A program made the position numbers and the translations under genes. A stretch of DNA of 64,000 bases, from contig QXVZ01023849.1 in the NCBI GenBank assembly GCA_008931825.1, forward strand, positions 59,656 to 123,655, written 5' to 3'. The DNA comes from Phallusia fumigata. Taxonomy: Eukaryota; Chordata; Ascidiacea; Phlebobranchia; Ascidiidae. The notes beneath the pieces were generated by a model. It ran no database searches and had not been told where the DNA came from. It was given only the letters and a program-made list of their open reading frames with translations. Shown here piece after piece: positions 35,300-49,800 of this stretch. Position 1 is the stretch's first letter. Each line of letters starts with the position of its first letter.

Positions 35300-37860
35300 A
35301 AGAAGTAACATTTAGGATTTCAGCAAAACTTTTAATTCGTTTTACTACTCCTACAACTATGCTTTTTGGAACTTTCGTCGAACACGAACGGTTGTTTATT
35401 GCTCTGTTTGTTATGTACCAGTATAGCCAGAGTATGCAAAAATATTGCCCACCCTCTCTTCGTTTATTTTGATGGTTAAAGCGTTAAAAAACCCATGAGT
35501 ATAGGATTGCATAGAAGGCTATGAAACTACTGGCTTACTAAGTAAAGTGGGTTAGCTTTTGGCAAACCTGTCGCTGTTTAATCGGTGTTGTTTTGTCCTC
35601 GTTCGTCCTGTCGTAACAACATACGTCCCGACGCCTGGGGTGTGTGGCCAAAAACTGGTCAGATCCAGGGGCACAAAACCATTGAAAGGGGATTTTTGTG
35701 AGTAGTTTTTGTGTAAATGGCGTCATATCGATTGACATAAAGTTAAGATTTATTTATTTAACAAAGAATGGGTTACCTTTCGGCCGAGCCAGCCTTAAAA
35801 CGCCGTTAAAAACTATTTGCGATCCCGTAACTGTTGCAAAGTATTTTTAATGCTCCAGTAAAGTAGCTTTGAACCCCCCTTTAAACAGTTATTTTCGATT
35901 TTCGGTTCCATCCTTATTTAATAAAATATAGGTGAATAATTTTTCAAAATCAATCGAATCCAAATGATTGGAGTGAAATGGAAGGGGCAGGGTATCCACA
36001 ACTGTTTGCATTACTAAGGCAACTTTGCAAATTACACATCAAAAACTTGTTCAATAGGTTTTTTCTTTCAGCTTCCAACACAAGTTTCACATGGATGTAA
36101 TTGCGAATGTTTAGTGAATTTCAAATAAAATGCAACAATGATCTTTAATCATTGTACATAAACAGGAAAAAACAAATACCAAAAAATTGCACACATGCTG
36201 TTTACAATGCACCACTATTCTTCTTCAATTAAGCCTCAGTATCACATATATCCAGTTTCTCATGGGCAACCGCAAATAGCTGTTAACCCAACAAACACAG
36301 AGAATCATCTTTGAGGAAGTTGAAATAGTTTTGAATACAATTTTATTGAAATTACTTTAGTCTGTTTGAAAAATGTTGATAATGCATGGAAGACCACTTC
36401 TGTAAAAAAAATTAGATAGGTACATTTATGGTCATATAAAAATGAGGTTATTGTACCAGCTGGTAAAATATGCCAAAGATGTGAAACTTTTAATTATTGC
36501 TCTCAAGTTGGCCAAACTGAAGACTAGTTCCTTAAGATTGGAAAATGCTGAACAAGCTTATATAGTACAAAAGTGGATTTAATAACTATTACAAAATGAT
36601 TCATACACTGGTATTTTACATCCATACGAACCCTTTTTTAAATGACAATATTCATGCACAACATTTTATATTATTCTAATGAAAATACAATTAATAGTTG
36701 TAACACATGGTCCTCACACACACGATTTGTTTTTTGGCCAATGTGGTAAAAGGACAAGGGTTATTTTAGATCGGAAATAAAAAGTTGGGAAAAGGAGCAA
36801 AGAATACATTTTCTGAACTAAACCAAATCATTTGTAATGTCATGCCAAAGATAGTCTTCATGTCATGAGCCTGTTTTGAAACCCATAGCCTTACCAACAC
36901 TAACCAATTAATGAGACCTTGTCGCACAAGTAGACAAAATGATTCTTAACTGTGTTGCCAAAGACTTGAGTAGCCTTTGGATGTAAAACAATAATGACCT
37001 TTTCCTAGTTTTCATGTTTCACTAATCACAATGAAAACCACTGGGTAGTCTACAAAGAGCATGTGGATTAAATTGAACAGTTGTATAACTTAATTGTGTC
37101 TTAGTTTTGTTTAAGCTAATTTCTTTTTACTGGGAACTAAAAACCACTTGTATCTAGTCAGAAAACAGTTGACAACCACTAAACAAAAGAAACCAACAGT
37201 AATATATTTTTCAAACTGCCAAACTATATCCATACATTGTTAAAATTTTTTACATATTTTATGGGATCAACTGGGCATCACATATGTATAAAACATCAAT
37301 ACTTTATCCAGTTCAGACATTTTAGGGGGCTAGAACATCAAATACAGCTTTGGGGTCACCAACTGTGTGATTTAACCACACCGCTAAGGGGTTAACTAAG
37401 GTAGTTGTGTCACAACAATGACCTCATCCCCATGCTGTTAAAATTTTATCCAATTTCAACATAATTTAAATGTTTAAATCACTTTAGGGGACCCCCCATC
37501 ACCACCAGGGCTTTTAGTTCAAACAATCTGCCCCAGCCCGCTTTAACAAGTTTAAACTAAATTGAACAAGTATTTCATGCCCAAATTACATGGACAAGAA
37601 AAACGATATTAAATGTGATTGAAAAATAAAGACTGAAGAATATCATATATTGCAAGAACAAATTTCAAAACGGGGTTCCATAATTAATAGTGAAAAGTCT
37701 AAAGTAGTATTACTATATTTCCTAGAATATGTCTACTGTTTCACTGTAGTAAACAACAAGTAAAACTGTTGCAATATTTCTAAAGAGCTAACATGTTGGG
37801 AAACTAGCTAGACACTCTTTTTTATTCAAATAAAAAATGAGGTATTCTTTTCAAATAAAG
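35300..37860. other. Intergenic sequence downstream of the LINE fossil and of atlastin
   Basis: AT-rich DNA without a recognised gene. The missing last atlastin exon and 3' UTR (- strand) must lie somewhere between about 36300 and 37870; AATAAA on the - strand occurs near 36344. A weak antisense family B piece lies at 37300-37560. Confidence 0.4.
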
Positions 37861-37874
37861 GGGTAGGAACATAC

Positions 37875-40800
37875 CAATTGGTTTTAATCTTGAGTTTTTC
37901 AATTGCTTCCCGACCAAGTTGTTCTGTTCCACGGTTAAGTAATGAAGTGTAGGTTTTTTCCAAAAACTAAAGATGAATCAAATTTGCAAATTAGATGCAT
38001 GAACTATTGTGGTAATTTTAAACATATTTAATACTACTAAACTGTTTTCATACATCTTACATAGAGATGTAATAACAAATTTTTTTTACATGCAGTGCTA
38101 GACAAGTTTGATCAGTATAGTTAGAACAAATCTTGAGGGGCATTTTTATTTGCTTCTTGCTAGATTAGTAAAATTTCATGGTGCCTCAATGTGAATGAGA
38201 ATGCTGACAGACATACAGCAACTTTGGCACGAAACACAGATTTAAAGTGGAAGTGTGGCTTTCAGATACACATAACCCAATTTTAAAAATATACATATTC
38301 ACTACATTATTCTACATTCTAAGCCTTTTATAACAGGATTGTTGCCGCAGACAGGTGGAAACTGTGCAAATTTCATTTAATTTTGACATTGTTCAATGAT
38401 TTGACCATCATTGGCTGTTTAGTGGAATAATTGCAAGGCTATAGAGTTAAACACAGCAATTAATGTACCACAATGACATGTTCTACAACCTGTGCAAATT
38501 TTGTCTAATTTAGACATCGTTTTTCAGGCCTGTTTGGGTTAATTGCGAAGGCTATCAGGGCAGATTCTTTAAACTGGCCAAATTTCATTTAATTTTAACA
38601 ATTGCTTAACAATTCGGCCAAGGTGACTGCTAAGAAGATAGAGTCAAACACAGAAATCTATTCTGACTAACATTACCATTACACAAACTTTTTGTTTGTG
38701 GTGTGCAAGCATGCAAACAGTTTGACATCACTCTTTTGGGCCCCCCACGATAACCATAGGGACTATGGGACCAAACTGAACAGATGTATGATTATATCTA
38801 CAAGCTGTAAAAGCATACACTTAATTCACCAAACTTTCTGTCATAAAAGCACATACACAACCTGTAGATTATAAAAAAAATCACTAAACAAACAGGGTGA
38901 AAACCATTTGTGTCCCCTTCAGGAAGGGAACCCATACCTAACCAGATCACAACATGCTACAAATAAGCTATTTTTTCTGAAATAAAAAACATTTGGCTAC
39001 ATTCTATCAGACATAATTAGTTTGGTCCAATAGGGGCAGTAATTAGATAAATATTATTGTGATGGTAAGGTTATAAATTTAAATACACTTACATTCTCCC
39101 AAATGATATCAGTGATATAATCCAAGGATTGTCCCACATTTTGATGATCACCAGTATATGTTACATAGCTCCAGGCAACCAAGGAAGCAATGCAAGCAAG
39201 CATTCCTACGCTGCACATTGTTCCAAATGAAGTGAGATATATTGTATTAAACAACCCAGATGCCATATACAACACAATAATAAGTATGATAAATACTGAT
39301 GGAGTCCTGACATTACGAAAAACATTCTTGGCCTCATTGGTCCTTGCAAAATTTGCAAATGCATCATCTATTACCTGTTGAACATCTTCTCTGTATCTGC
39401 AACAAACATTGGTAAACATTAAAAAACATTCTACCAACTTTGCAAGTTTTAAACTCTTCAAACATTTATTTCTTGACAAAACTGCAAGAATTCACTTCTT
39501 AAGGCTAGTACAGTAAACACTGGGACCATTAAAACCAAATGGCGCAACACAATGTTTACAGTTTACCCCAATATTGAACAAACATTACACATCAAAGGTC
39601 ATTGGGCAAGTTCCAGAGGAAAGAAGAACAAAACAGTAAATAAATCTGCGTTCCCCCAGAAAAAAGGATACATCATTATTTGCTTAGGTGTATGACATGT
39701 GCCATTTAATACAAAATCTTTTTTAAACTAGGGTTTAACAAGTTAGTTCTGAATTTGTGCAAAAAAAAACTTAAATAACATGGGACCACAGCCTGCCACC
39801 TTGTTTAGGCACATTCTAATTATGTCACAGCTGGGTACACATCACAAATTTTACCTGGAATGTTAAACTTTCCATGAAAAGATCTATACTATTGATTCCT
39901 AAAGATATTCAAATGCACAGAACAACCTTATTGCATTTGGTGCCAACTACAACTGTACGCACAAGACTTACTTGGAACTAAATTCAACACCACCCATTTT
40001 TCTTGTGCTGTCAAACAAATTTAATGCCAGTTCCTGAAATTTTAAATGTTTATCTTGAAGAATAGATGGATTCACGAATGGACATGAACTTCCACAAACC
40101 TTAAAAAAATATCAATCAATTTTTGCATTTACTGTTATGCTGTATCAAATGTTTTGTTTGACAAACATTTTGCCCTTCATAAAATAAATGTAAGCTCCAT
40201 TAGACCTATTTAATCAAAGTAATGCAGTCTTAGGCCAAATGTGTAGACTGATATTATTGCTGGAAAATACAAAAGCAACTATATGATACTAAATTACTGT
40301 ATATGTAAGCAGATATAAGATGATTGAGTTTATTAGCTGTGATGCACATATTTTTTACTGTCACATAACAAATGTGCGCCTACCACTATACCATCTCAGC
40401 ACCGACAGGCTGTTCTTGGCATGCAATGGAGCAAAAGGAAGGATAAACTTTATGTAAGACTTGGATTCAATTTCTAGAATCAAAACAACTAGAATACCCA
40501 CATGTTGCTTGAAAAATAAGCTTTATCATGTAAACTACCCGTTTTGGGGGGCTATGGGTTAACTGCAGGGGTTATGGGGTTAATTAAACAAATCAATACA
40601 CCACATTGGCATGTCATACAAAATGTCCAAATTTCATCCTATCGGACATTGTTTAATGATTTGACCAATTTTAGGGGACTAGAAGGGTAAATGAAGAAGC
40701 CCCAAGGTAAAATGACGGTGTAGCTGTAGTGCGCTCAACCTCGACCAACCAATTGTGCCCTTCACTTTTTTGTGCCGCATAACGTCTCAACGTAATGGCC

Positions 40801-43800
40801 ATCATTATCATAGAATGAAGTTGATAGTAATCACAGTGATGTGATTGCAAAATAACAGCAAAACGTAATAAAGGTAATAATAATCATCTAAAGCCAGGGT
40901 TATGTCACTCCGAGGTAACCTAAGAATTTCGTGTGCCTTTTACAAAAACCGTCTGAAATTGCAAATGAAGGCCCAACTTAAATGGTCTAAGGCGCACTAT
41001 AAATTTTGTTCAAACTTTTTCATTATTCACATTGTTTTAAAAACAGTTGTTTTCTACCTCGACGCTTGTGTTATTGACAAGATGTTAAAACAGCAAAAAC
41101 ATTTCCAAAACTATTTTTGCATTAGTCCTTTAACTAAGCAGACTATGATATCAGTTATTTACTAATGTCCACCAACTAAAACTTACAGGCAGTAGTAGCT
41201 GATGCAATAACGCTTTACTTTCATAAGGATAATTATTGTGACATAACAAAAGTTCTACACTTATGTGGGCGCGTTGGATAGGCTCTTCATAGCGGAGTTT
41301 ATGGCCTAAAGACTACTATCAAAGCGGTGTTTTGTACTCTCAGTAAGTATGTTTTGATGTGTAAACATCCTAATACCACTGTGATGCAGCAAATGCAAGT
41401 TTAACTAAAAGGGTGGCTTTCACCATATTGCCATTCCATATACACTATTACCTAATTTAAAAATGCATATATATTGACTGTGTCATTTCACATTGGGTCC
41501 CATAGTTACTTAAGATTTNTATTGCACAATAATGACATGTTATACAAACTGTCAAAATTTCATCCAATTCGGACACTGTTTAACTATTTGCCCCATTTTT
41601 TGGGGCTAGCAGGGTAACCACTGGGGCTATGGGGTTCAACTAAACTCATGACACACCGCCTTGACCATATCTACCAGCTGTGAAAGTTTCATCCAAATCC
41701 ATCAAACATTTCATGACAAAAGTGCATGGACAAGCTTCAGGGTAGAAAAAAGAAAAAAAAAGAAAAAAACAAGAAAAAAAACAGAAAAAAAAAGAAAAAA
41801 AAACAAAACAAACAAGAGTGAAAATAATATGTGTCCCCTTTGGGAAGGGGACCCATAATAAAGCATAGCCTATGTCTGGCAGTCTCCATCAGCGAGTTTT
41901 ATTTATTTGCTCAAGAAATCTCTAGGGTGGCAGCCATTATAAAAATTTTATGCTGCTACCCCAGAAATTTCCTGGATTCGTTTTTATATTCTCACAAGGA
42001 TTTTCTGAAGACTTGTTAACACCAAGCATGTGCGAGGTGATTGACGCAAATTTCTTTTTGTTCCTTAAACAACGCAGGCGGAAGTTCCATTCCGCCACCG
42101 TGCAAGAAAAACAAATTGCTAAAAAATCTATGCCAATGGCTGATGGGGGTGTTCAAACACCAAACACCCCCTAAATCCGCCCATGGTTGTGCAGCTGTTT
42201 TCTGCCTGGTGATTTATAAGTGCTACCGTGTCGCTATGTTTTCTTTCACCAAGCGAAATAAATTCAACTCTAATTTGCTACTTCATAATAACATGCTTTA
42301 CAGATTTCGGTAACCACCGGGTCTATGAGGTCAAATTAAACTGATGACACACTGACATGACCAATCTATCAACTGTAAAAGTTTCATTCAATCCTACAAA
42401 CATTGCACGCCAGAAGTGCATGGATAAGCTGCTATAAAATATTTCTCCTTTTGGGGGCTAAGTGGGGTAACCACTGGGGTTGTGGAGCCAAATAATTAAG
42501 TTGATGCACCACAATGGCATTTTGTACATTTTGTACAAATGGGGTACCAACTCAGTATCAATGTTTTGTCCTCTGTTAAACCAAATAGTATTTGACATGC
42601 ATTTGTATTGCAGTAAACTACTGGCAGCAGATATACAATTACATGTCGTCTTTTGCGGGTTGATACAACAAACAAATTTCTGAGTGAATGTCTGACCAAC
42701 CGCAACCCCTCGCCGGTCACAAAACGTGTCAATCATTGGATTAAAGTTCCCCCCTTTTGTGTCCAGGACAGGACCCTTTACTGAAATGTATTTTATTTTT
42801 ATTTTGTGTATACGTTACAAATTAAATATCATTGTTTCACCATTAGATGCACCTCATAAAAGCTTATGAGCAAAAGTAAGGCAGCAGAGCTTCTGTTATG
42901 CACTGTGTTTTACAGCATAATGTATTTCAGTTACCACAATGCAATCACAATGTTATGTTTGAGCCAGTGGTCTGTGGTCAACCACTGGGTTGCATTGCCT
43001 GGCTTGTAAACCTGTCAATCACTCGCTTAGGGTTGTATCGTTTTGCTTTCAGGGCAGAAGCGCAAGAGTGAAAACACATTTTGGCATCAATAAAAACTAC
43101 CGTAACTATAGACATTTCAAATTTCAACTCATTTGGCATAGTATTTTGAACCTATATGGCCTGCAAATAATGAAGGAGATGTAAAATAAGTGGACCAAAT
43201 GAAACATAACTAAAAGGATGGCTTACCATATACAGACATTCTATACACATTATTACCCGATTTAAAAAATATATATTCACTACATTATATTACATTGAGT
43301 CTTATAGTACTGAAGCTTTTTATGACATGATTGTTTTGGGGGTTGGTGGGTCAATAAATGGGTAAACAGGAAAAAAACTCATCAGTGCACAACTACAGAT
43401 ACCCATCTATTATGTGCCCAAATCTGAAGAAATTCTGATTACTGTTACTTGACCCAAACTTGTAAACAAACCCACAATATAAAAATAATCAGAGTGAACA
43501 CAATATATTTACATGTGTATATACATGTAATAACATACCGTTTCCATTTCCTGCAGATACAAATCACGGGATTTTGCAACAGCAGCTAGGTTGTTTGCTT
43601 CTGCTGTGGCCTAACAAAAAGATGTGCATTATTTTATGGCAGTATATTAAACATATTATTTGGCCAACATATTAATAATGGGATTTCAATATTTATCCAA
43701 GTAGCTTTAAACACTTTAATTATGGCTCCTCTTTCTGGAAAGTACATATTTTGGCATAAGCACCAAGTTTGGCAAAAATGCATGGTGGCCAATATGCACC

Positions 43801-46800
43801 AAGTATCTTGACGTCACACATGATGATTCTCTTGCGCGGTGGCTGCCACCTTGCATTTATGATCTGTTTATAGAAATCCTGTATAATTTTGCCAAAAACA
43901 CACACAATATTATCTAGCTTTGGGGTTTTTACGTTGTTTATGGCTTCTCACTTGCGATTGTTTATCGGGGAATCCTTGGCCATTGTTACGTTTCAATGTG
44001 GTTATACTAAAACAAGAGATAAATACAAGCCACTGCAATATTTGTTGTAACACTTGCCTTTACTAAATAGCAAAATAATTTACTAAAGTGTTTAATTTAC
44101 GTGTGTTAGGCCACAACCAAGCAGTATGCAAGAACAGCAATGTAGATTTTGCACCAAATGACCTTACGACCTTGTTTTGAACAAAAAATTCGTCTGAACA
44201 AAAGTTTTCATGCATATGACGAATCACGTTGCGTTTATAACTATGGATAGTCTTAGAAGAGAATCATCGTTTTAGAAACATGTTCAGGCCTATGTGACTT
44301 AATGCGTAGATACCAGTGCCCCAGCACCAAACTTTGTTTTGTTTTCAGGTGTTTAGCAACCGCATATGAGTGTATAGTTTGATCGCCGCACTGTACCAGT
44401 TTTCTGTTTCTTGTACATAATGAAAGTTTTTTTTTCAAAAAAGGTGGAAGTGTTTTTGGAACTGTCATGTGTGTTGGGATAACACAGCTCTTGCGGTTGT
44501 ACACGGGTGTGATGTCACAATACTTGGCATTGTGATGTGAATCTGCCACCTTGCATTTTTGCAAAACTCGGCGCCCATGCCAACAAGTATTGAAAGTATT
44601 GCCATAAGTTAGACTTTTTGCAGCAATAGCCATTGCTGTTGATCATGCAACACTATATAGTTATGTAAGGCCATCACCAGTAAAACTTTGTACCTAAACA
44701 GCTGCTATTTAAATTTGGCTAAAATTTTTATCCACAATTCTGCAACAAGTATCTTCCAGAAGTAATAAATTTGACACAGTTAGCACAGTATAAAATGCTT
44801 AAAAGAAGATTTTTTATCCACCTTGGGACTTCTGTGTGCTATTTCTCTGTATGCTAGTAAGAGTATAGGCCACTACAACCTCAAGAAAAGAGACTTCAAA
44901 TATTTTGAGGCCATTTTTTACAGTTAAAACATAATTGGGCAAACTGAACATCCACCCTTTTTACACATAAAAGGTAAAAGTAGGTATTTAATTCTGGATT
45001 CTAAACAACAACAAAATTTTACCTGTAACATTGACTTGGGCTGAGGAAGCTTTTCACCAGAATATATTTTTATGTATGATCGAAAATATTCAACCAAGTC
45101 GGCACAAGTAATATTGACTCCATTTATCTGCTTAACCCTAAGGTTTTTACTAGCCAATAGCTGAGGGGCAAGCTGCAGCATACAGCTTTTAAATTCTTCA
45201 TTTATATCTGCAGATATATCAAAAATAAATTAATTATTTAAGTTTTTTAAACACATGACTATGGTAAAAAATTTTAACTGACCTTTTAAAGCACCCTGAA
45301 ATCGTGGATTTGTTGCAACAGGAAGACCAGGATGTGGCATAAGATAACAGGATAATTCTGGAAAGTTAAACTTAACTTTAGTCACAGAATTAAAACTAGA
45401 AGGGTGGCACACCCATAAAAGGAAATAAATGCACACATTTAATTTACATGCTAAAAAATTCCATTAGGGTTAGGCAATTCAGAAAAATATACTTTTCTAG
45501 AATAGAATCTAGTGAAATCGAATCCTATTCTGCTTTGTTTTTTACTTTTTGCAATGTAGAACAATGAATATTAATGGTTTTAATACCTGCAAGTTCATAA
45601 CATTGAAACACAATTAGAGCGGGATTATTGCAGTGCCCCAAACTCAGGCTTTCTCCATGTTTACCTACCAGACGAGACCGCAATTTGGTGGCAATTAAAC
45701 TAAAAAACAAATTCGTCATTCGAAAAGAATGTATACATGGGTGTGCCAATTTGCAATCACTGTGTGCGATTGATTAATCATTGCATGTGTTTGACTACAT
45801 TAACAATGTTGATTGAAGTTTACAGCTTTTAAAATCACTTATGAATACCTTAATAATAAAGCAATTGTGTAAAAACCTTCATTGAGGTGCTCCTGAAGCA
45901 TAAGTCTAAAGGTATTTGCACTACAACATGTTTTGGTCTTTTATGGAATCTGTACTTTTCAAACTATCCAAATGATTTATTTCATATTTCCAAGTGGCTA
46001 AAATATCTGACCTTATTGCTTAAGCATTATACGTTGTGTCAGTGTATGGATTATCGCACAGACAGAAATTTTATAGATACACTGCAGAGCAGTATTGTGT
46101 AAGGTTCAGTGTTAAAAACATACATTTCTCTGATTTAAAGAATCTCCATTTTTACTATCATAATATATAGTCATGACGTTTTTGTTGCTTCACTGTCCTT
46201 TGCATGTCATGTGAAGGGGATCCTTAGTTTAGTTATGAGTGAATACATGTTGGCAATGTCCGAGAGCAGTTATAGCAGGTGCAAATGGAAAGGGACCTGA
46301 TATGCAGACAAATAGACCCCTTAATAGCGTCCATGCCACATACTGTAATAAAGGTTGCAAAAAAACGAATCCTATTATCCGGTTTGAATTGGCATTTCGG
46401 ATTCGGTGTTCTGAACTGCCCATCCCTAGGTTCAATAAATATGTATACAGAACAGCAGCAATTTTTTAAAAATAGTATATTATTAGTTTGATTTATATAA
46501 AGAGTTAAGATTTTTTTGTAGTGCATGTAAGTATAACGTCCGTAAAAAATACACTTTTTTGTGGCTAGCGAGGTAACCACTGGTGCTATCAGGTTTAACA
46601 ACCGATACAAAGTCTTCAATAACATATCTACCTCCTATAAAAGTTTAATTTTAAAATTCTTAGTTAAAAACTTTGCAAGTTTATGGCAAAAACCCTATTT
46701 ATCATTCTTATAAATTTAAATACATTTCAGTTAAAATCACCAAAATCTAGGCTGCCTTTTACCAAGTTTCAAACAGAATGCAAGATTCGATTTTGACCTA

Positions 46801-49800
46801 ACTGCCCTTAAGACCTTGTGGCTACATTTATCCGAACACAATGTTTTATGCTTATGGCGAACCACGATGCACTTCTAACTTTGGATAGTCTTAGAAGAGA
46901 ATCATTGTTTTACGAACGTGTTCAGGGCCATGCAATTTACCACTCTAATATCTGTGCCCCAGCACGAAGTGAATAACCAGCCAAGGAGGTGTTATAGAAA
47001 CCGTTACAAGTGTTGAATTAACGCGACTCTAGCTGCTGTACATGTGTGTGTGACGTTACAATACTGGGCATTGTGGCTTACATCTACCACCTTGCAATTT
47101 TGCAAAACTCTGCACTAATTCTTTTTGCATTAATCAACATTTTTTACGTAGATGCCAGTTTTTCAATTAAAATTCGGGACTTCATTTTTTTAAAACATTG
47201 TGCCTTGTAACTCATGAATAAATTTTAGAAAATGGGGAGGGGTGGGGGATGGTATGATAACTATTTAGGTCCAAAGGGGCATACAAAAAATGTTGGGAAA
47301 CACTGGACTACAACTTAAATTGAAAAGGCTATATTTACAACAATATTAATATCAAATAAAAAATGATCCACCAGAACTGCAATGAGACAGGTAGCTCCAC
47401 AGCGGACTTAGTGTGACGCATTCAGGCCCCCCCCAGAGGATAAAAAATAAAAAACTAGTCAGGACACATTGGGTCATTTATCACATTGCTGGACTGGTGA
47501 ATTGCAACCTACATGAACATACCTGTAAAACAAGATCGAATATGACTTCTTACTCGCTGCAACTCATCATGTTGCTTCTCTGTCATTTCCAGCCTTTTGT
47601 TGAGCAAAGACTCACCCCCATCTTTCCCATATGCAAACTCATAAGGAAAGCTCCAATCACGCACAAGAAACTGCAGAGACTTAGAAAAAAAGGATAAAAT
47701 ATAAGCTGATTTTCGACTCGCAAATAAGTGGTTCCTAATTTTTTTAGCTTGTTGGCCACTTTTTGAACCCATCTGCTTTGGCAGACCACTGCGAGATATG
47801 GGGAAACGGATTATATTAGGTGTATAATTTAACAATAATTTCAAATTGGTCAGGTAAAATAAATTGTTTATACAAGAACTTGTTCTTTTAACTGTTAGGA
47901 ACTGTTGTGACATTACAATTGAGCTTGGTTTTCAAACAAAGCTTTGTTTTGCTACTTTTTGCTACTTGTTTTGTGTTTAAGTATTTGTATGTTTAGTTTT
48001 TTTGTGCTCTTACAGTAAGCAAATTTGCATCACACAAATTGTGGACTTTGCAAATAACTATACATATAATAGCATTTTGAAATGCTCTGTGTTGCATTTG
48101 ACGTTATAATTGCAAACACTTTAGTGAAAAATAACCTCTTGTCCCTTTTGACAGATACCTAAAAGCCACTAAGCGTTACACTGCTTGTGTCGTAATCTCG
48201 TCAATCACTTTTTGCGTCGAATCGTTTTACATTTGGTGCAAAACAGTCAGCATTCAAACATGTATTTGTGGCTGTAAGGGCAAATACTTGACCGGTCTGG
48301 CTAAAATTTTTAACAGACCCTAAAAGCACCCTATTTATCTGTGTTTTCAAATCAATCATTAAGATTAGTATGTCTGAACCAACGGGCATGTAAAGAAAAA
48401 ACTGAATATTTGAAATGGAATATAGAACTACCAAATTTTAACAACTATTTTGACCAAACAGTGGAAACAAACTGGGGTTTTACAGAAAAAAATCAGAGTA
48501 AGAACAATATGTGTCCCCTTCATGGAAGGAGACCCATAAAAATTGCAGGTTAATTAGGCCAGGTACTGTTAGGAAGTCTTACTTGAAAAGGCTTTTCTAA
48601 AAATTCCTCCATTGCAAGTCTTCCATACTCTGTAAACAACTGCAAAGACAGAGAAACAAAGTTTACACTTTCATTTTAAGCAAAGTTTACTCTTGGTAGT
48701 TATACAGAAAGTAATCTAAACTTTCTTGCAGGTCCATGTACTCAATCATGCAACAACGTTTATTTACCTGAAACAAATTCTATGAACTGAATGAATTAGG
48801 CAAGATTACAAGATTTTTGAAGTATTTCATTTACAGGCGATTTGCTCTGCCACCAGTACCTCAAGATGTTGTAGATCATCTTCTTGAATATTCTGTGAGA
48901 TGTTGTATATCTGCAGAGAACTAGTCATTGTGCTTAAAGCAAAGATTGTTGCACAGTCCTTTACAGTTGATGACGAATCAAATGCTCCTTGTGTATCCAT
49001 CAGAACTAAAGCTATCTGAAACAACACAAACTGATCAAAAAAGAAACAGCACCTTTTCTAAGTTTAATGATAATTATTTCATACTTAAAGTTTACAGACA
49101 AAGTTGGATAAAACACATGGGCAAACTATACACATTTCAAAAGAAAGACCTCATTTCCAGCAAAATCTTTAACTTTGAACACTTTGCTCCACATCAAGAT
49201 ACCAGTTGTATCACGATCAGAACCACCTCTCCAAGAAAATCCTTCAAGTACATCTTCACTGCTACCGATCCAATTTTCATTCTATTTAAAGTAATGGAGA
49301 CAAAAAGTAAAATACCTGATCACAGGAGTGGTAAAAAATAATACAACAAATCGATTACTGTGTTTTCAACAATATCCACATTGTAAAAGGTAGTTATAAA
49401 ATCAAAGCGTGTATTCCCCTCACATGAATTGCACACACTATGTTGAGTTGACATTACAATGTAATTGATGATACTTCACAGTTTGTTAGGGTCAATGATT
49501 GGACGATTTTGTTTTGTTTAATGATTTTGATTTACAGTAGACTCACACATTTTTAACAACTTGAAATTACAAGCTCAATTTATACTGTTGGATTATCAGC
49601 AACAAATAATTTGTTAAAACTTACACCCTCAGCATTCAGATATCTTAGCATAAAATTTAAAAGAAAAGATTTTCCTTTTCGAAAGGCACCCGCAACAGAT
49701 ATTACGGCAACAGGAACATTTGCAACTTCATTTTGTAAGAGGATTGATGTTATAGCATCTTCATCTAATTCGAACTGGTGATTTTCATTTGCAAATACAA

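Noticed and set aside
40902-41165. 87-codon + strand frame in an atlastin intron
   Set aside because: AT-driven open frame opposite to the host gene, with no splice sites or recognised domain.
45887-46102. 71-codon + strand frame in an atlastin intron
   Set aside because: Lies in repeat F and is not conserved in frame with the other copy.
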